From contig JADFXG010000005.1 in the NCBI GenBank assembly GCA_015233895.1, positions 62,001 through 126,000 on the forward strand: a stretch of 64,000 nt of DNA. Reading direction: 5' to 3'. Below are positions 16,501 through 25,998 of the stretch, in pieces (the stretch's first letter is position 1; every line of letters begins with the position of its first letter). Made by a program: the position numbers and the translations under genes. The DNA comes from Nitrospirota bacterium. Its GTDB lineage: Bacteria > Nitrospirota > Thermodesulfovibrionia > Thermodesulfovibrionales > Magnetobacteriaceae. Under the pieces are notes generated by a model. It saw nothing but the letters and a program-made list of their open reading frames with translations. It ran no database searches and had not been told where the DNA came from.

Positions 16501-17301
16501 ATGATGAAAATATATCCTATAATTGCTGCCATTGGGCTTTTAATAACAGTGGTTTCAGTCTTAAAGAAATCCCCCTTTTTTAATTTCCTTGGTTTGCTTA
16601 CACTGATATACGGACTTTTGAAAAGCGTGGGACTTATTACAGCTCCCTTCCCGGCTCAGGTTATGACAATGTACATGGCTATGTCGGTGTTTTCGCTGTT
16701 TATTTACTTTTCGATTCAGGAGTCAACATTTGAAGCTTTACTTGAACCGGTAAGAGCGGTCTTAGCCGATGACAACAAACGGATTTTAAGAGTGCTGATA
16801 GTGTTTATAGCCTTGCCGCTGTTTGCCGGGTATTTGACTTTTGATAAGGTAAAACCTAACTATGAACCGCCCGTATCGGCAAGAATAGTGCATCCTGAGC
16901 CGGTTTCCTCAATTGAATTCAGAGGAAAACCAATTACCATCATTGGGCTTGAAAATCCTCTCAGAAAAGATGCGGCCAACATGGCTGGCAATCTTGAGGC
17001 TGGAAAGAAAATCTACTATCAGAATTGTTTTTATTGCCACGGAGACGACCTTGACGGCAGAGGGCATCTGGCGCTGGGCTTTAATCCGGTTCCGCCCCCG
17101 TTTCGGGGAACTGACACTATAGCACAGTTACCGGAGTCCTTTGTCTTTTGGCGTATAGCTAAGGGCTGGAGAGGGCTGCCTGCAGGTAGCACTCCATGGA
17201 ATTCTGCTATGCCGTCTTTTGAGGATTTACTGACAGAGGATGAAATCTGGAAAGTGACACTGTTTATCTATGAAGCCACGGGCAATAAGCCGAGAAGTTA
17301 A
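16501..17301 (+). CDS. Membrane protein with C-terminal cytochrome c domain
   Basis: 266 residues. The first 125 hold about four hydrophobic helices; the C-terminal part is a cytochrome c domain with CFYCH and a probable distal Met in NSAMPSF. The domain order (several helices, then haem c) differs from the simple anchored cytochromes beside it and suggests an integral part of the oxidase complex, perhaps replacing the missing subunit II. It follows the upstream gene by 5 bp, with AAAGGAGG upstream of two tandem ATGs. Confidence 0.85.
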   Translation: MMKIYPIIAAIGLLITVVSVLKKSPFFNFLGLLTLIYGLLKSVGLITAPFPAQVMTMYMAMSVFSLFIYFSIQESTFEALLEPVRAVLADDNKRILRVLIVFIALPLFAGYLTFDKVKPNYEPPVSARIVHPEPVSSIEFRGKPITIIGLENPLRKDAANMAGNLEAGKKIYYQNCFYCHGDDLDGRGHLALGFNPVPPPFRGTDTIAQLPESFVFWRIAKGWRGLPAGSTPWNSAMPSFEDLLTEDEIWKVTLFIYEATGNKPRS

Positions 17302-17323
17302 CTAACACAGAAGGAGTGGGAAA

Positions 17324-18769
17324 ATGAAGAAAATTCTTTTAACGATACTACTGACTGTGGTTTTATGCTCGGCGTGGTATTTATCAGCAAGCGCTGAGGA
17401 CAGTCAGGGCAAGAAACTCTATAACGGGTGGTGCGCACAGTGCCACGGTTATGACGGCGATGCCAAGTCCTACACGGATAAGTTTTCTGTACCAAAACCC
17501 AGGGATTTCACCATGGGTACATATAAATTCAGATCAACACCGTCTGGGGATCCACCAACTGATGCAGATATTACAAAGATTGTCAGAAATGGTAACCCTG
17601 GCACATCGATGCCTCCCTGGACTAGATTTACCGATGATGAGGTAAAGGCGATTGTTGCTCACGTTAAGACGTTTGCTCCGGACATATTTAAAGATGCCGG
17701 TAAGCCCATAACCATAGGAACGCCTCCAAAGGCCAGTGCTGCGCTAATAGCAAAGGGCAAGGAGCTCTTTAACAAGGCCAAGTGTGTGGAGTGCCACGGC
17801 AAGGCCGGGCGTGGTAACGGAGAGAAGGGCTGGCAGGAAAACTTTAAAAACGACTGGGGAGACCCTATAACCCCTGCCAATTACACTCATCCGTGGGAGT
17901 TAAGAAACGGCTCAACCGTTGAAGATATTTACAGGACAATATCGGTAGGATTGGGCGGAACCCCTATGACCTCTTATATGGATTCACTTAAGGATGAGGA
18001 CAGGTGGGCCCTGGCTGTGTTTATAAAGTCGCTGCAGGAGCAGAGAAAACTGGGAGTTGCCATAAAGATCAAAAAAACTGCTGCAATTCCTGCAAAAGTG
18101 GATGATCCGGCGTGGGATGGCACAGAGTATATGGATTTGCCTATGGGCGGGCAGCTCATGTTTGAGCCACGTGATTTTACGCCTCTTATCACTAACGTCA
18201 GAGTCAGAGGATTGTATTCGGATAAGGAATTTGCAATTATGGTGGAGTGGAGTGACAAAAGGCCCAACACCGGTGCTGATGGTAAGCCTGCTGACGGTGT
18301 GTGGATTCAATTTCCGGAAAAAGTAACAGAGGAGGCGGAAAAGCCCTATTTCTTCATGGGTGATAAAAAGCATCCCGTGCATCTCTGGAACTGGAAAGCC
18401 TCTGATACTGGTAAGGTGACAGAACAGATAGCTAAGGGATATGACAATGTAGCGGATTTACCAAAACAGGACGTAACTGTAATAGCAGGTTATAACGACG
18501 GCCTGTACAGGGTGGTCTATAAAAGAGCACTGAAAACAAGCACTAAGGATGATTTCGAAGTACTGCCTGGCAAGTTTGTACCGTTTTCAATAGCGGCATT
18601 TGACGGACAAAATGGCGAAAGCGGCATAAAGGGCGCTGTGTCAGCATGGTATTACCTGATGCTTGAGCCAGCAACACCACTAAGAGTATATGTGTTTCCA
18701 CCTCTTGTAGCGCTCTGCGTGTTTGTTGGCGGGTTGTCGCTTAGCAGGAGTTTAAGGTCTAAAAAATAG
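17324..18769 (+). CDS. Dihaem cytochrome c fused to ethylbenzene-dehydrogenase-type haem-b domain
   Basis: 481 residues: a signal peptide (cleavage near ASA-EDSQ), two cytochrome c domains (CAQCH and CVECH), then from about residue 250 a DOMON-like domain of the ethylbenzene dehydrogenase gamma-subunit type (DDPAWDGTEY...), and a C-terminal membrane anchor ending SRSLRSKK. The c-type half is paralogous to the 4689 cytochrome. Such fusions bind a haem b as well and act as periplasmic electron carriers. Located last before nosL, it could link the bd-like oxidase module to NosZ or to quinol-oxidising partners. Confidence 0.85.
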   Translation: MKKILLTILLTVVLCSAWYLSASAEDSQGKKLYNGWCAQCHGYDGDAKSYTDKFSVPKPRDFTMGTYKFRSTPSGDPPTDADITKIVRNGNPGTSMPPWTRFTDDEVKAIVAHVKTFAPDIFKDAGKPITIGTPPKASAALIAKGKELFNKAKCVECHGKAGRGNGEKGWQENFKNDWGDPITPANYTHPWELRNGSTVEDIYRTISVGLGGTPMTSYMDSLKDEDRWALAVFIKSLQEQRKLGVAIKIKKTAAIPAKVDDPAWDGTEYMDLPMGGQLMFEPRDFTPLITNVRVRGLYSDKEFAIMVEWSDKRPNTGADGKPADGVWIQFPEKVTEEAEKPYFFMGDKKHPVHLWNWKASDTGKVTEQIAKGYDNVADLPKQDVTVIAGYNDGLYRVVYKRALKTSTKDDFEVLPGKFVPFSIAAFDGQNGESGIKGAVSAWYYLMLEPATPLRVYVFPPLVALCVFVGGLSLSRSLRSKK

Positions 18770-19281
18770 TGAAGGGTTTAACATTAAATAGTTGGTTGTT
18801 AACCGTGTCACTGTTGTTTATAGTTGGTTGTTCCAAAGGGGAGGATACTAAAAAATATCCTCCCCTTCCATTAGACAAAAACAGTGTGTGCAGTGTCTGT
18901 GCAATGCCACTTTTGGAATTTCCCGGCCCCAAGGCACAAATAATTTACACAGACGGCCGACATGACTTCTTTTGTGGCACACTGGATCTGTTTACATTTT
19001 ATCTGCAGCCTGACAGCCCCAAAAACATTGCTGCCATCTACGTAAACGATATGGGGAAAGAGGACTGGAGCAATCCAACAGGGCACTGGATAGATGCAAA
19101 GACGGCAATTTTGGTTTATGGAGCTGAGGTCAGGGGCGCTATGGGAGACATACTGGTTCCATTTTCCTCTCAATTGCAAGCGAATGACTATATAGCAAAA
19201 TACCGCGGCAGGCTGGTTGGTTTTAATGAAATTAACATGGAGATGTTGCGGCCTTTTATGACAGATCACCACAAAAAATAG
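18769..19281 (+). CDS. nosL: NosL, copper-chaperone lipoprotein
   Basis: 170 residues with a lipoprotein signal (LFIVGC) and the Cu(I)-binding motif CSVCAMPL, the NosL form of CxxCGM. NosL delivers copper to NosZ in the periplasm. Later NosL features are seen: YTDGRHDFFC, ARHWVDA-like GHWIDAKTA and the MGDILVPF segment. The GTG start overlaps the preceding TAG by one base. Being last in the run ties the bd-like oxidase and cytochromes to the nos locus. Confidence 0.93.
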   Translation: MKGLTLNSWLLTVSLLFIVGCSKGEDTKKYPPLPLDKNSVCSVCAMPLLEFPGPKAQIIYTDGRHDFFCGTLDLFTFYLQPDSPKNIAAIYVNDMGKEDWSNPTGHWIDAKTAILVYGAEVRGAMGDILVPFSSQLQANDYIAKYRGRLVGFNEINMEMLRPFMTDHHKK

Positions 19282-19468
19282 TAGAATACCGGGTAGCCTT
19301 CACTCGTCCAACTTTGAAGGCACACGTCGCAAGCTCATCGCCACCTGCCTTTGTAAGCATACCAGAAAATTGACTTTACTTTGGATTTAATCGTATTATT
19401 TAACCATAGGGCAGGGACAATGTTGATATTTCACTATGAAAGGTAAATGCTTTTAAGAGGTGGGGTTT

Positions 19469-20914
19469 TTGGGAGCTGATAGTTTTGCAAATAAAACAAA
19501 TACATCCATCAGCAAGCTTATAGGGGAATCCGAACAACAGCGCTCGGTCTTAGCGGAGCTGCAAGCTATACTGGACAATCTGCCAATCGGCATTGCCTAC
19601 ATAGATAAGGATTACAACATAATAAAGGTTAATAAATTCGTTTGCAAGCATGTTGGATTCTCCGAGGAAGAGCTCTCTGGCCATAAATGCTTCGACATGA
19701 TTGGCGAATATGCACGCGATAACTCACGGACGGGAACAGATAAAATATGCAGTTATTGCATGCTGGCACAGAGCGCCAAAGAAAAAAGGCTGCTGAATTA
19801 CGAATTTAGATATAAAGACTTTTATATGAGAAAGACAGTAGTGCCTGAGTATGACGAAAATGGCGAATTATATCGTTTTCTTGAAATAGTCGAGGATATA
19901 ACCAATGACCAATCCAGACAATTACTGGAAAGCATAGCCCATGGCATTACCGATGAGATTATGCTTTTAAGCAATGATTTTAAAATCTTATGGGCTAATA
20001 ATGCCACATTGAACAAACATGCCTGTCAAATGAGCGAGATAGTTGGAAAGTCATGTTTTGAGATGACAAGACATCATGGATGTTCATGCCGCACCACAAA
20101 GTATCCTTGCCCTATAATTGAATGGAACAAGACGGGAACGCTGATGACTGCGACACACATTCATACCAATTCAGACGGCACACAACTCTATGCTGAGGTC
20201 ACGGTTTATCCCATTTTAGACTTATACGGTAGAGTTTCAAAATTTGTACATTTAGCTAAAGACATTACGACTCGAATCAATATGGAGGATCAGCTAAGGG
20301 AATCTATTGCGGAAAAGGAGATATTGCTTAGGGAATTACACCATCGCTCAAAAAACAACATGACGATGATATCGAGCATCTTAGGTTTGCAGGCCATGAC
20401 CATCGAAGACGAAAAGGCAAAACGCAAATTGCTGGAATGCCAGGACAGGATTAAGGCAATGTCTCTCGTTCACGAAATCCTGTACAAATCGGAAAGTTTG
20501 CAAAGCGTTAATCTCAGTGAATACCTGAAAAAGATTATACCAGCGTTGAAAGATTCTTACGATACTAAACCCGTCGATATAATAACAGAAATAGAGGATA
20601 GTATATTGCTCGATATTGATACGGCAATACCCCTGGGTATCGTCATTAACGAACTGATTACCAACGCGTACAAATATGCCTTTACCGATTGTGATGTCAG
20701 GGAGATAGGCGTGACGGCACATAAAGCAGATGATATTATTCACATAACCGTAAGAGATAACGGCGTTGGAATGCAAACCAAGATAGATTTCGATAAAGTC
20801 AAAACAATGGGGCTTAAGCTCATAAATATCCTTATAAAACAGATGCACGGCAGCATAGAGACAAATGTCAGCAATGGGACGGATTTTCACATAAAAATCA
20901 AACCGAGGATTTAA
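19469..20914 (+). CDS. PAS-PAS sensor histidine kinase (HisKA_2 type)
   Basis: About 481 residues, no membrane segment. Two PAS domains (about 25-145 and 150-275), each with Cys and His that could bind a cofactor (SYCMLAQ; HHGCSCRTTKYPCPI), then a HisKA_2 phosphorylation box (LLRELHHRSKNN) and an HATPase domain with NELITNAYKYAF and DNGVGM. Cytoplasmic sensor kinase, possibly redox or metal sensing through the Cys-rich second PAS; that is inference. TTG at 19469 is preferred over GTG at 19460 because GAGGT lies 7 bases upstream of it. No partner receiver directly follows. Confidence 0.9.
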   Translation: MGADSFANKTNTSISKLIGESEQQRSVLAELQAILDNLPIGIAYIDKDYNIIKVNKFVCKHVGFSEEELSGHKCFDMIGEYARDNSRTGTDKICSYCMLAQSAKEKRLLNYEFRYKDFYMRKTVVPEYDENGELYRFLEIVEDITNDQSRQLLESIAHGITDEIMLLSNDFKILWANNATLNKHACQMSEIVGKSCFEMTRHHGCSCRTTKYPCPIIEWNKTGTLMTATHIHTNSDGTQLYAEVTVYPILDLYGRVSKFVHLAKDITTRINMEDQLRESIAEKEILLRELHHRSKNNMTMISSILGLQAMTIEDEKAKRKLLECQDRIKAMSLVHEILYKSESLQSVNLSEYLKKIIPALKDSYDTKPVDIITEIEDSILLDIDTAIPLGIVINELITNAYKYAFTDCDVREIGVTAHKADDIIHITVRDNGVGMQTKIDFDKVKTMGLKLINILIKQMHGSIETNVSNGTDFHIKIKPRI

Positions 20915-20930
20915 ACAGGAGTTATAAACT

Positions 20931-21314
20931 ATGACTGTTGACGAAAGAGTAAAGCAACTGACAGAAACTCTCATACATAACGATAATTTCGGCGATATTA
21001 ACAACGCGTTTCTTGATTTAACCGAAGACCCTGAGTTCCGGCTGCTTGGAAAGCCGGAGATAAACGATAAAATTAAGGAAACCGTTACAGCCGTATCAAA
21101 GGTAGTAGTAAAAGACGCAAAAATAGATGAATTTATGTCTTTACGTGTCAGTAAATATCAACTATGGCACGGTTGTTTTTTTGTAAATAACCGGCTGGCA
21201 ACGTTTTTTTATTTTGAAGAGTTCAACATGGGACTCCTTGCAATCACCAAAACAAGAAATCATACGGATCTTATAAGGATTACTCTGTCCAAACATTCAC
21301 ACCGTTTTCATTAA
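20931..21314 (+). CDS. Hypothetical protein, 127 aa
   Basis: 127 residues, starting 16 bp after the kinase stop, with ACAGGAG upstream. No signal peptide and no motif I recognise. The middle has conserved-looking hydrophobic strands (FFVNNRLATFFYFEEFNMGLLAI). Its tight spacing suggests it is made with the histidine kinase and may modulate it or be its output; no evidence beyond position. Confidence 0.65.
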   Translation: MTVDERVKQLTETLIHNDNFGDINNAFLDLTEDPEFRLLGKPEINDKIKETVTAVSKVVVKDAKIDEFMSLRVSKYQLWHGCFFVNNRLATFFYFEEFNMGLLAITKTRNHTDLIRITLSKHSHRFH

Positions 21315-21428
21315 ACGAAACAGATAAGAAATAATCTGCTGCTTTCTTTCCCGGTTTCGATACGTTTAATGGATAGATATTGAGTGGGGTTTCAAGATCA
21401 TTTCTCAAAAATATTTGAAGCATTTGTC

Positions 21429-21457
21429 ATGACATATTGCTATACTACATATATAAT
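21429..21457 (+). promoter_or_regulatory. Sigma-70-type promoter of the TolB-like gene
   Basis: ATGACA (5 of 6 to the -35 consensus), a 17-bp spacer and a perfect TATAAT, 47 bp before the ATG at 21505. Confidence 0.6.
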
Positions 21458-21504
21458 AAGGTCTGCTTTTTAACAAATCACTTTAAAAGGAGTAATAATG
21501 CAAT

Positions 21505-22365
21505 ATGAAAAAACATATATTATTAATCTTATTGCTGATAAGCCTCGTTAGTTGTTCTAAAAACGGTGAGCTTATAGTGTTTTCATCTAATATGCATGGC
21601 AATTACGATATATATGCAATCACCCCTGACGGGGAAAAACTAACACAATTGACCAAAAGCGATTGGGACAATAATTACCCCTCCATTTACAAAAACGGCG
21701 ACGTTGCTTATATATCAAGGGAAAGCGGTAAAGACGACATATATAAACTAAATATCCGTGATAAGAAATCAGTGCGCCTCACTTTTTTACGGGGATTTAA
21801 CAGATACCCAACTTTTAGCCCTGATGGCAAAAATATTCTTTTCATCTCCAACAGAGACGGTACTAACTTTCAGATATATCTAATGGACTCCGATGGACAA
21901 AAACAGGTACGGTTAACAAAAAATAGTTACGACGACCGTTCTCCTTCATATTCTCCCGATGGTAAAAAGATTGTTTTCTGTTCAAAACGGCAAGACGAAT
22001 ACTATAACATATATGTAATGGACAGTGAAGGCAAAAACGAAACTCACCTCACTGATAATCATTCCGACAACTTTGCGCCGAGATTCTCCCGTGACGGTGC
22101 TAAAATAGCTTTTTATTCCGACATGGACGGCAATTATGGTATTTACATAATGAATGCCGATGGCACGGATTTGCATAAGATATCAGGCGCTCAAGCCTCA
22201 GTGTATCCTTATTGGTCCCCCGACGGTAATCGTCTGGTATATATAGTGTTTGGAGACAATGACAGTAATTTGGTTATATCTGATGCGGATGGTAAAAACA
22301 TAAAACAGCTTACCCACTTTAAATCCATGAACCTTACGGCAAGATGGGAAAAACTGGAGCGGTAA
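21505..22365 (+). CDS. TolB-like beta-propeller lipoprotein
   Basis: 286 residues with a lipoprotein signal (SLVSC) and about six WD40-like/PD40 repeats of the TolB type (F.PDGK.I.F.S.RDG..IY.MD.DG). These form a beta-propeller anchored to a membrane, usually for protein contact in the envelope. Not the genuine tolB: it is too short, lacks the N-terminal TolB domain and has no pal or tolA neighbour. An 18-codon ORF at 21498-21551 has a better-spaced ribosome site (GGAG) and overlaps the start, so translation may be coupled to it. Confidence 0.82.
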   Translation: MKKHILLILLLISLVSCSKNGELIVFSSNMHGNYDIYAITPDGEKLTQLTKSDWDNNYPSIYKNGDVAYISRESGKDDIYKLNIRDKKSVRLTFLRGFNRYPTFSPDGKNILFISNRDGTNFQIYLMDSDGQKQVRLTKNSYDDRSPSYSPDGKKIVFCSKRQDEYYNIYVMDSEGKNETHLTDNHSDNFAPRFSRDGAKIAFYSDMDGNYGIYIMNADGTDLHKISGAQASVYPYWSPDGNRLVYIVFGDNDSNLVISDADGKNIKQLTHFKSMNLTARWEKLER

Positions 22366-22416
22366 TTTTTTAGTTAACTCATTTAAGCATAAGAATTATA
22401 ACATCTGTTAAATACT

Positions 22417-24000
22417 ATGAAAAAAAATAAATACATATCGTTAAATATCAAACTTGTGGTTTTCATTTTGGTAGTAATAATAATTTTGAGCCTGAGTTTT
22501 CTCTATGATTTTAAGACTATCAGTTATATAAACGGCGAATCCGAAAGAGTGCATATAGCCAGTGAACTGAGATGGAAGGCGCTGGAATTAATGTGGTCTA
22601 TAATGGAAAGCAGCGAGTCGAGAGACCTTCTTTTGGGCGAATATACCGAGAAAAACATAGAAAACTACTTAAAACGGCTGGATAAGATAATTCACGCCAT
22701 AAAAGAAGGAGACGACACTATGGGACTGCCGCCTCTTAAAAATAAGGATACCCTGCTTCTTTACGAGGATGTCTTTGTCAAATGGGAGGCTATGAAATCT
22801 GTCATCCATAAAATGGTCGGCTCCTCCGCAACAATAGCAATAAAAACAATAAAACAAAATGACGGCACCATGCGGGATTTCGTTCAAACTCTGGATAAAT
22901 TCGTTAATCACATCCAAATGGATTATAGAAACAGGTTGAAGCATCTATATATAGTCAAGTATAACATGCTTGCGTTTTTTCTTCTTATGACATTTCTGTC
23001 ATTTATTGTTATGAGAACAATTGTACTACGTCCCGTCTTAAAGTTGATAGAGGGAGTCAGGCGGGTATCAGAAGGTAATTTCGATACTGAAATCGTATTA
23101 AAAAATAACGACGAAATAGGGGAACTTGGCATACATTTTAATAATATGGCAGCTGCTCTAAAGGTGTCATTTACTGAACTGGAAAACTTTGCCTCCAATC
23201 TTGAGCAAAAGGTCAAAGAACGGACTTACGAACTTGAATACGCTAAAATACAGGCAGAACAGGCCAATAAGATTAAGTCCAGTTTTCTTGCCAATATGAG
23301 CCATGAACTGCGCACGCCACTTAACTCCATTATTGGTTTTTCACAGGTGCTTATCGACGGATTGTACGGAGCTCTTAATGACAATCAGAGGCTGTATACT
23401 GAAAATATTTTAAAAAGCGGCGACCATCTGTTGAAACTTATTAATGAGATACTGGATTTGGCTAAAGTCGAATCAGGCAAGGTCGAACTCGAAAAGAACC
23501 TTTGCCGGGTCAGGGATATAATAGAAATGTCTGTGATAATGTTAAAAGAAAAGGCATTAAAGCAAAGCATACGCTTAACCACGGAAATAGCTCCCGATGC
23601 GGATATGGAAATATTAGCAGATGATGGAAGGCTAAAACAAGTACTTTTCAATCTGCTCAGCAATGCCGTTAAGTTTACCCCGGCAGGGGGCAGCGTTAAA
23701 ATAACCGCTATAGTTAAATCTCCGCCGGGTTCCGGTAATTTCATAGAGATATCCGTAAATGATACAGGCATAGGCATTAAAGAAGAGGATTTAACAAAAC
23801 TATTTACCGAATTTACCCAGTTAGACTCCTCGTATAAGAAGAGATACGAGGGATCCGGACTTGGTCTGGCTTTTTCAAAAAAACTGGTAGAGCTTCATGG
23901 TGGAACTATCGGAGTGGAAAGCGTGTTTGGTAAGGGTAGCAGGTTTTATTTTACTATACCCGCTGTAACGATGTATAATACTAAAAGCGAATCCCAATGA
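22417..24000 (+). CDS. Membrane sensor histidine kinase (HAMP-HisKA-HATPase)
   Basis: 527 residues: membrane helix (about 9-29), a periplasmic helical sensor region, a second helix (about 182-205), HAMP, a coiled linker, HisKA box ([19 protein letters not shown]) and HATPase with N box [15 protein letters not shown] and GSGLGLAFS. Signals through phosphotransfer, most likely to the single receiver encoded 45 bp downstream. It lies in a run with a receiver and an HD-GYP regulator. No obvious Shine-Dalgarno sequence before the ATG. Confidence 0.93.
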   Translation: MKKNKYISLNIKLVVFILVVIIILSLSFLYDFKTISYINGESERVHIASELRWKALELMWSIMESSESRDLLLGEYTEKNIENYLKRLDKIIHAIKEGDDTMGLPPLKNKDTLLLYEDVFVKWEAMKSVIHKMVGSSATIAIKTIKQNDGTMRDFVQTLDKFVNHIQMDYRNRLKHLYIVKYNMLAFFLLMTFLSFIVMRTIVLRPVLKLIEGVRRVSEGNFDTEIVLKNNDEIGELGIHFNNMAAALKVSFTELENFASNLEQKVKERTYELEYAKIQAEQANKIKSSFLANMSHELRTPLNSIIGFSQVLIDGLYGALNDNQRLYTENILKSGDHLLKLINEILDLAKVESGKVELEKNLCRVRDIIEMSVIMLKEKALKQSIRLTTEIAPDADMEILADDGRLKQVLFNLLSNAVKFTPAGGSVKITAIVKSPPGSGNFIEISVNDTGIGIKEEDLTKLFTEFTQLDSSYKKRYEGSGLGLAFSKKLVELHGGTIGVESVFGKGSRFYFTIPAVTMYNTKSESQ

Positions 24001-24045
24001 TTTTTAAATGTTGTGTGTTTAGTAATGTTTTACGGGGGGTACAGC

Positions 24046-24417
24046 ATGGGGGCAAAGATTATCGTAATCGAGGACAACGAGACTAATATGTTGCTTCTTA
24101 AGTCCGTCCTGACTTATTATGGTTACGAGGTAATAGAGGCTGTGGATGGTTACGAGGGCGTGAGAATGGCTAAGGAAATAGTGCCGGATCTGATTCTTAT
24201 GGACATACAGATGCCGGTTCTGGATGGCATGGATGCATTAAAAATGTTGAAAGACGACATTATTACGAAAAACATTAAGATAATAGCGGTGACCTCAAAT
24301 GCAATGAAAGGAGACAAGGAAAATTTACTTAGTTTAGGGTTCGACGGCTATGTGCCAAAGCCCATAGATACCAGACAGCTGCCCAGTATTATAGAAGAGT
24401 TTATAAGTAAAAAATGA
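24046..24417 (+). CDS. Single-domain response regulator
   Basis: 123 residues, CheY/DivK-like receiver: acidic pair in EDNETN, phospho-acceptor Asp in LILMDIQMPVLDG, conserved Thr/Ser in AVTSNA and Lys in VPKPID. No output domain, so it acts by protein contact or in a phosphorelay between the upstream kinase and the downstream HD-GYP protein. The ATG at 24046 is used because GGGGGGT precedes it; an upstream ATG (24013) would add 11 residues with no ribosome site. Confidence 0.9.
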   Translation: MGAKIIVIEDNETNMLLLKSVLTYYGYEVIEAVDGYEGVRMAKEIVPDLILMDIQMPVLDGMDALKMLKDDIITKNIKIIAVTSNAMKGDKENLLSLGFDGYVPKPIDTRQLPSIIEEFISKK

Positions 24418-24430
24418 GGGGATTCAGCTT

Positions 24431-25951
24431 ATGATAAATAAAAAAAAGAAAGTACTATGCGTAGATGACGAGGTTATGAATCTGCAGTTGCTGGAGGCGA
24501 TTCTAAAGCCTGCCGGGTACGAGACTATTCTTTCCGCAAGCGGCATAGATGCGCTTAATATAATACAAAAAGAACGGATAGACATTGTACTTTTAGACGT
24601 CATGATGCCTGGGATGGATGGTTATGAGGTATGTAAGACACTTAAAAACAGCGTAAACAGATACATCCCAGTTATAATGATAACCTCCCTGACCCAGAAA
24701 GACGAACGAATAAAAGGAATAGAGGCCGGGGCAGAAGAGTTCCTGACAAAACCGTTTAATTTTGCAGAGGTGCTTGCCAGGGTCAAGATGCTACTTAAGA
24801 TGAAAGACCTTAACGACAGGCTTGACTCGGCTTACAATAATATCGTAAATATGACACTCTACGGTGAATCCTCAATCCAGATTTTCAATCCCCTGGTCTT
24901 TGACCTGCAAGGCTCTATAGACAACATGGCGGCACGTGCTATAAGACAGAAGCACGAGAAGGATGAACGTCCGGAGATATTCGTAGTCGGTATTTTTAAC
25001 GAAAAGGAACATAAATGGACATGGACTATATACAGATTTATGGAAAATGGAACAAAAAAAGAATATGTTGGAAATGCCCTTGAACATTTTATAATTATTC
25101 CCGGAAAAGGGCAATCCGGTACGATGTATTTAAATTCAGTTGACTTTGAAAAATCCGGCATGTCCACATTTTTAAGCGAGATAAATAAATATAATCCCGT
25201 AATTGATAACATGGTTTCATATACCAGCAGTATGCTTTGCGTTTTTGCCTTCAACTATGGTTATGAAGTCTCCGCATACGATGCCTCGGTACTGAATAAC
25301 TTCGTTGTGCAAAGCCTGTTCTTTAAACAATTATCCTCGCAGATTAAAGAAACTGAGGACGCCTTCGATTACCTGGTGTACGCACTGGCAAGGGCCTCCG
25401 AGGCAAACGACGAGGACACGGGTAATCATATCCTGAGGGTGGGCAGTTATTGCGGTGTCATTTCAAAACAAATGGGGCTTGACGATAAATTTACACGGGC
25501 GATTAAACTCCAGGCAACGCTCCACGACGTGGGTAAAATACACACCCCTGCGGCAATCCTCAAAAAACCGGGCACACTTACCCCTGAGGAATGGAAGGAG
25601 ATGCAAAAACATACCATTTATGGCGCTAAGATTATAGGAGACCACTTCAGGCTTACAATAGCAGCCAACATAACCATAACACACCATGAGCGATGGGACG
25701 GCAGCGGTTATCCTTACGGGCTGAAAGGAGAGCAGATCCCATTAGAAGGAAGAATCATAAGCATAGCAGACATCTATGACGCCCTGAGAAATCCGCGCGT
25801 TTACAAACCGGCTTTCGACAGCGACACTACCAACAGGATAATTACAGAGGGTGACGGACGGGTGATGCCAGGTCATTTCGATCCCAAAGTATTGGATGCC
25901 TTTAAACACAGCACCTCGATGTTCGAGCAGATTTATGAGGAATTAAAGTGA
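24431..25951 (+). CDS. Response regulator with HD-GYP c-di-GMP phosphodiesterase domain
   Basis: 506 residues: receiver at the N-terminus (DDEVMN, Asp in IVLLDVMMPGMDG, Lys in LTKPFN), a middle domain (about 140-310) of unknown fold, and an HD-GYP domain (HDVGKIHTPAAIL, HHERWDGSGYPYGL). HD-GYP enzymes cleave c-di-GMP. In an operon with a kinase and a receiver, so phosphorylation likely controls c-di-GMP breakdown. The middle domain (residues about 150-300) with NIVNMTLYGES is the part I cannot name. Confidence 0.93.
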   Translation: MINKKKKVLCVDDEVMNLQLLEAILKPAGYETILSASGIDALNIIQKERIDIVLLDVMMPGMDGYEVCKTLKNSVNRYIPVIMITSLTQKDERIKGIEAGAEEFLTKPFNFAEVLARVKMLLKMKDLNDRLDSAYNNIVNMTLYGESSIQIFNPLVFDLQGSIDNMAARAIRQKHEKDERPEIFVVGIFNEKEHKWTWTIYRFMENGTKKEYVGNALEHFIIIPGKGQSGTMYLNSVDFEKSGMSTFLSEINKYNPVIDNMVSYTSSMLCVFAFNYGYEVSAYDASVLNNFVVQSLFFKQLSSQIKETEDAFDYLVYALARASEANDEDTGNHILRVGSYCGVISKQMGLDDKFTRAIKLQATLHDVGKIHTPAAILKKPGTLTPEEWKEMQKHTIYGAKIIGDHFRLTIAANITITHHERWDGSGYPYGLKGEQIPLEGRIISIADIYDALRNPRVYKPAFDSDTTNRIITEGDGRVMPGHFDPKVLDAFKHSTSMFEQIYEELK

Positions 25952-25998
25952 TTACATTGAATTTGCCTGTGTGATGAATAACCTCGATCTATCTGTTA

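Noticed and set aside
21505-22365. Genuine tolB
   Set aside because: Too short, a lipoprotein, lacks the N-terminal TolB domain and the tol-pal neighbours.
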